This document shows positions 5,788 through 7,150 of a DNA stretch of 7,150 bases, piece by piece. The first letter of the stretch is position 1, and every line of letters begins with the position of its first letter. Under the pieces are notes generated by a model. That model made no database searches and was not told the origin of the DNA. It saw only the letters and a list, made by a program, of their open reading frames with translations. The stretch lies in assembly GCA_003165615.1 (NCBI GenBank), contig PLWR01000480.1, positions 415 to 7,564 of the forward strand, read 5' to 3'. Source of the stretch: Acidobacteriota bacterium (GTDB taxonomy: Bacteria > Acidobacteriota > Terriglobia > UBA7540). The translations under genes were made by a program, and so were the position numbers.

Positions 5788-6042
5788 ATGAGCACAACTT
5801 CGAATCTCGAATTGCCGACTGAACTGAAGCGAAGGATTGAGCGCGTGGCGAAGGAACGCGAGGAAGAGCCTGCCACCCTGCTTTCCTCTGCCATCGATTC
5901 ATTGCTCAGTATCGAAGAAGCGCAAATCGCTGAGGTGCGGCGGAGAGACGCGACCGATACGGGCGAGATCTCCAGCAATGAGGAAGCCCTCGCGAAGCTG
6001 GAGTCCTTTCGCCCCAGTCGCAGAAATCCGTTGCCCAAGTGA
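5788..6042 (+). CDS. antitoxin of a ParE-type module, ribbon-helix-helix-like
   Basis: An 84-residue, highly charged protein. The N-terminal half has the layout of a ribbon-helix-helix DNA-binding domain: a short strand (NLELP, 6-10), helix one (ELKRRIERVAKEREEE, 12-27) and helix two beginning PATLLSSAIDSLL (28-40). The acidic, polar C-terminal half (41-84) would be the flexible part that wraps the toxin. The frame overlaps the downstream toxin gene by 4 bases (GTGA), the usual coupling in such operons, with the antitoxin first. ATG 5788 is preceded by the purine-rich stretch AAGGATGGGAAG (5768-5779), a usable ribosome-binding site. It should bind its own promoter and neutralise the toxin. 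The family assignment leans on the neighbouring toxin; the exact antitoxin class is less certain. Confidence 0.72.
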   Translation: MSTTSNLELPTELKRRIERVAKEREEEPATLLSSAIDSLLSIEEAQIAEVRRRDATDTGEISSNEEALAKLESFRPSRRNPLPK

Positions 6043-6320
6043 CCGTCCTTTGGGTCAAGAAAGCCTATGACGATCTCGATGGGATTGGCAATTATCTCTC
6101 CGGCCTGTCAGATGAAGCGGCCGAGCATACGGTCGACTGCATTCAAAAGGCTGTCCTCCTGCTGGGGGAATTCCCCAACATAGGAGCAAAGGTCGATGAG
6201 ACCGGACTCCGCAAACTGGTGGTTTCCGACACTCCTTACGTCGTATTCTATCGAGTCCTCGCCGATTATGTGAGCATCCGGGGTGTCTTTCACGCGAGCC
6301 AACGCCGCTTTCTGGAATAG
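6039..6320 (+). CDS. ParE/RelE-superfamily toxin
   Basis: A 93-residue protein, the normal size for this superfamily. It opens with a strand and a helix typical of ParE (LWVKKAYDDLDGIGNYLS, 4-21), continues with a long second helix (25-43), then the signature GAKVDETGLRKLVVSDTPYV (49-68), FYRV (70-73), and the last strand IRGVFHASQRRF (80-91). Arg58, Tyr67, Arg81 and His85 are the conserved-looking polar positions. ParE members inhibit DNA gyrase and RelE members cleave mRNA at the ribosome; this sequence looks closer to the ParE/plasmid-stabilisation branch, but the target cannot be decided by eye. The start is GTG 6039, overlapping the antitoxin TGA, so translation is probably coupled. The protein looks complete and the module could be active. 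Confidence 0.88.
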   Translation: MTVLWVKKAYDDLDGIGNYLSGLSDEAAEHTVDCIQKAVLLLGEFPNIGAKVDETGLRKLVVSDTPYVVFYRVLADYVSIRGVFHASQRRFLE

Positions 6321-6430
6321 CATCCGGGAAACTCCGAGGATGCCGAGGGGCGAATCGTCAAACGGGGAAGCCGGCGTGACCACGGCGCCGCGGCAGCGTC
6401 CGGGAGCGAGCGAAACTGGCGCAAGAAAAT
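6321..6430. other. GC-rich non-coding stretch after the toxin
   Basis: This is the first third of the 328-base gap between toxin and aminotransferase. It is GC-rich and contains the self-complementary word CGGCGCCG (6393-6400) and several short G/C inverted words, but no hairpin followed by a T-run. The + frames show no credible gene. A minus-strand frame crosses it but antisenses the toxin and runs through the repeat element, so it is not accepted. Confidence 0.4.
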
Positions 6431-6620
6431 AAACCACCAAGACACCAAGGCACCGAGAAACAGAAGCACGAGGGATTGGAGGGTAAGAGCTTTTCACGCA
6501 GAGTTCACGTAGAAAAACAACCACAGAGAACACGGAGAAGAGCAGCGGTTTTCTCTGTGCACTCGGTGAGCCGAACTCTGTGCCCTCTGTGTGAAATGAT
6601 CTTTGGTTTCTGGGTGGTGA
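6431..6620. repeat. nested inverted repeat element 4, 8-9 bp units, before the aminotransferase
   Basis: The outer left arm has 8-bp units: CACCAAGA (6435-6442), CACCAAGG (6443-6450) and CACCGAGA (6451-6458), fading through 6474. Its counterpart near 6601-6620 matches its reverse complement at about 15 of 20 positions. The middle pair is TTTCACGCAGAG (6492-6503) and CTCTGTGTGAAA (6585-6596), 11 of 12 complementary. The inner pair is CACAGAGAA (6522-6530) and TTCTCTGTG (6551-6559), perfectly complementary over a 20-base loop. CACAGAG-type words recur about every 9 bases. The arrangement is thus three nested inverted pairs. Similar 'CACAGAG..CACAGAG' intergenic text is, from memory, common in several soil-associated phyla. 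No promoter was recognised. Confidence 0.78.
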
Positions 6621-6639
6621 ATAATTGAGAACTACGAAT

Positions 6640-6644
6640 GGAGG
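6640..6644 (+). promoter_or_regulatory. ribosome-binding site fixing a TTG start for the aminotransferase
   Basis: GGAGG lies 4 bases before TTG 6649. The aminotransferase frame has no in-frame ATG until about residue 57, well inside the conserved domain. The only other upstream start is TTG 6625, right after an in-frame TAA and without a good site. TTG 6649 is therefore the best start. Confidence 0.65.
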
Positions 6645-6648
6645 CCCC

Positions 6649-7150
6649 TTGGCCACATCTGAATCTACTACGCGCACCGCGGAACTGCTGGATCTCGAGC
6701 GCAAGTACTGCTCGTTCGGCGACACGGTGCATTATCTTGAACCCCCGAAAATCTTTGTCGATTGCGAGGGCAGTCACCTTTACGACGAGCGCGGAACGCC
6801 CTACCTCGATTTGCAAATGTGGTATTCGGCGGCGAGCTTTGGTTACAAGAACCGCCGCTTGGGCGAGGCGCTGAAGCGCCAGGTGGACCGCCTGCCGCAG
6901 CTCGCCTGCCAGTACCTGCACGCGGAAAAAGTGGAGGTGGCGGCGTGCATTGCCCAGTACTGCGAAAAGCGTTTTGGCGTGAAGGGCCGCGTACACTTTA
7001 ACGTGGGCGGCGCGCAGGCGATCGAGGACTCGCTCAAGCTGGTGCGCAATTACACCGGCAAGAACCTGATGTTTGCTTTCCAGGGAGGTTATCACGGGCG
7101 CACCCTGGGTGCGTCCGCCATCACCTCCAGCTATCGCTACCGGCGGCGTT
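6649..7150 (+). CDS. class III pyridoxal-phosphate aminotransferase, N-terminal part (partial)
   Basis: The open frame runs to the window edge, giving 167 residues of a protein normally 400-460 long. It has the fold-type I class III N-terminal layout (4-aminobutyrate, acetylornithine, BioA and diaminobutyrate aminotransferase relatives). FVDCEGSHLYDERGTPYLDL (36-55) is the family's 'G..lwD.dG..YlDl' entrance. FNVGGAQAIEDSLKLVR (117-133) is the cofactor-phosphate loop and following helix. FQGGYHGRTLGAS (144-156) holds the tyrosine/histidine segment that stacks on the PLP ring. The PLP-binding lysine lies beyond the window. It would move an amino group between a keto acid or aldehyde and an amino acid donor. 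It may add the amine in the pathway encoded upstream, though the accessory block and repeat element 4 separate it from those genes. Which subfamily it belongs to cannot be settled from this part. Confidence 0.92.
   Translation, partial: MATSESTTRTAELLDLERKYCSFGDTVHYLEPPKIFVDCEGSHLYDERGTPYLDLQMWYSAASFGYKNRRLGEALKRQVDRLPQLACQYLHAEKVEVAACIAQYCEKRFGVKGRVHFNVGGAQAIEDSLKLVRNYTGKNLMFAFQGGYHGRTLGASAITSSYRYRRR

Noticed and set aside
6431..6620. Insertion-sequence end or MITE
   Set aside because: Inverted words are present, but there is no clear target-site duplication, no transposase frame and no precise outer terminus; described as a repeat element instead.
6108..6725. 205-codon minus-strand open frame
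   Set aside because: It crosses the toxin, the repeat element and the start of the aminotransferase; low-complexity repeats keep the frame open by chance.
6638..6874. ATG-started + frame over the aminotransferase start
   Set aside because: It is a different frame from the aminotransferase, whose PLP motifs run to the window edge; the ATG lies at the Shine-Dalgarno GGAGG.

Overview
All nine coding regions supported here lie on the + strand of a fairly GC-rich bacterial sequence. No rRNA, tRNA, CRISPR array or transposase gene is visible. Gene types and the style of the repeat-filled gaps suggest a soil-type bacterium, perhaps Acidobacteriota. That assignment is inference only, because nothing here is a phylogenetic marker.

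Positions 1-5091 look like part of a lipid, glycolipid or polyketide-type biosynthetic operon. In order it holds the end of a small protein that may be an acyl carrier protein (1-120), a beta-ketoacyl-ACP synthase with a PKS-like TACSSS active site (145-1374), a monogalactosyldiacylglycerol synthase/UgtP-type glycosyltransferase lacking the usual GGGH motif (1528-2715), a phenylacetate-CoA ligase-like adenylating enzyme (2942-4255) and an MtnX/SerB-type HAD phosphatase (4351-5091). A class III aminotransferase (6649 to the window end, incomplete) may resume the same cluster. A plausible division of labour is: ligase activates an acid, synthase elongates an acyl chain on a carrier, aminotransferase adds an amine, glycosyltransferase adds a sugar, phosphatase removes a phosphate. 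The product is unknown.

Positions 5134-6320 are an accessory block: a small PD-(D/E)XK nuclease-like protein followed by a ParE-type toxin-antitoxin pair with a 4-base overlap and its own candidate promoter. It separates the phosphatase from the aminotransferase.

The most unusual feature is in the gaps. The three gaps separating synthase, glycosyltransferase, ligase and phosphatase each contain short tandem units of exactly 7 bp, in two opposed (inverted) arms. Unit sequences differ from gap to gap. The clearest is 11 consecutive AAGGACY heptamers (2864-2940) ending one base before the ligase start codon, so the array doubles as a row of Shine-Dalgarno-like sites and can pair with a pyrimidine-rich arm about 100 bases upstream. 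The gap before the aminotransferase has a related nested inverted element built on units of 8-9 bp. The gaps inside the accessory block lack such arrays.
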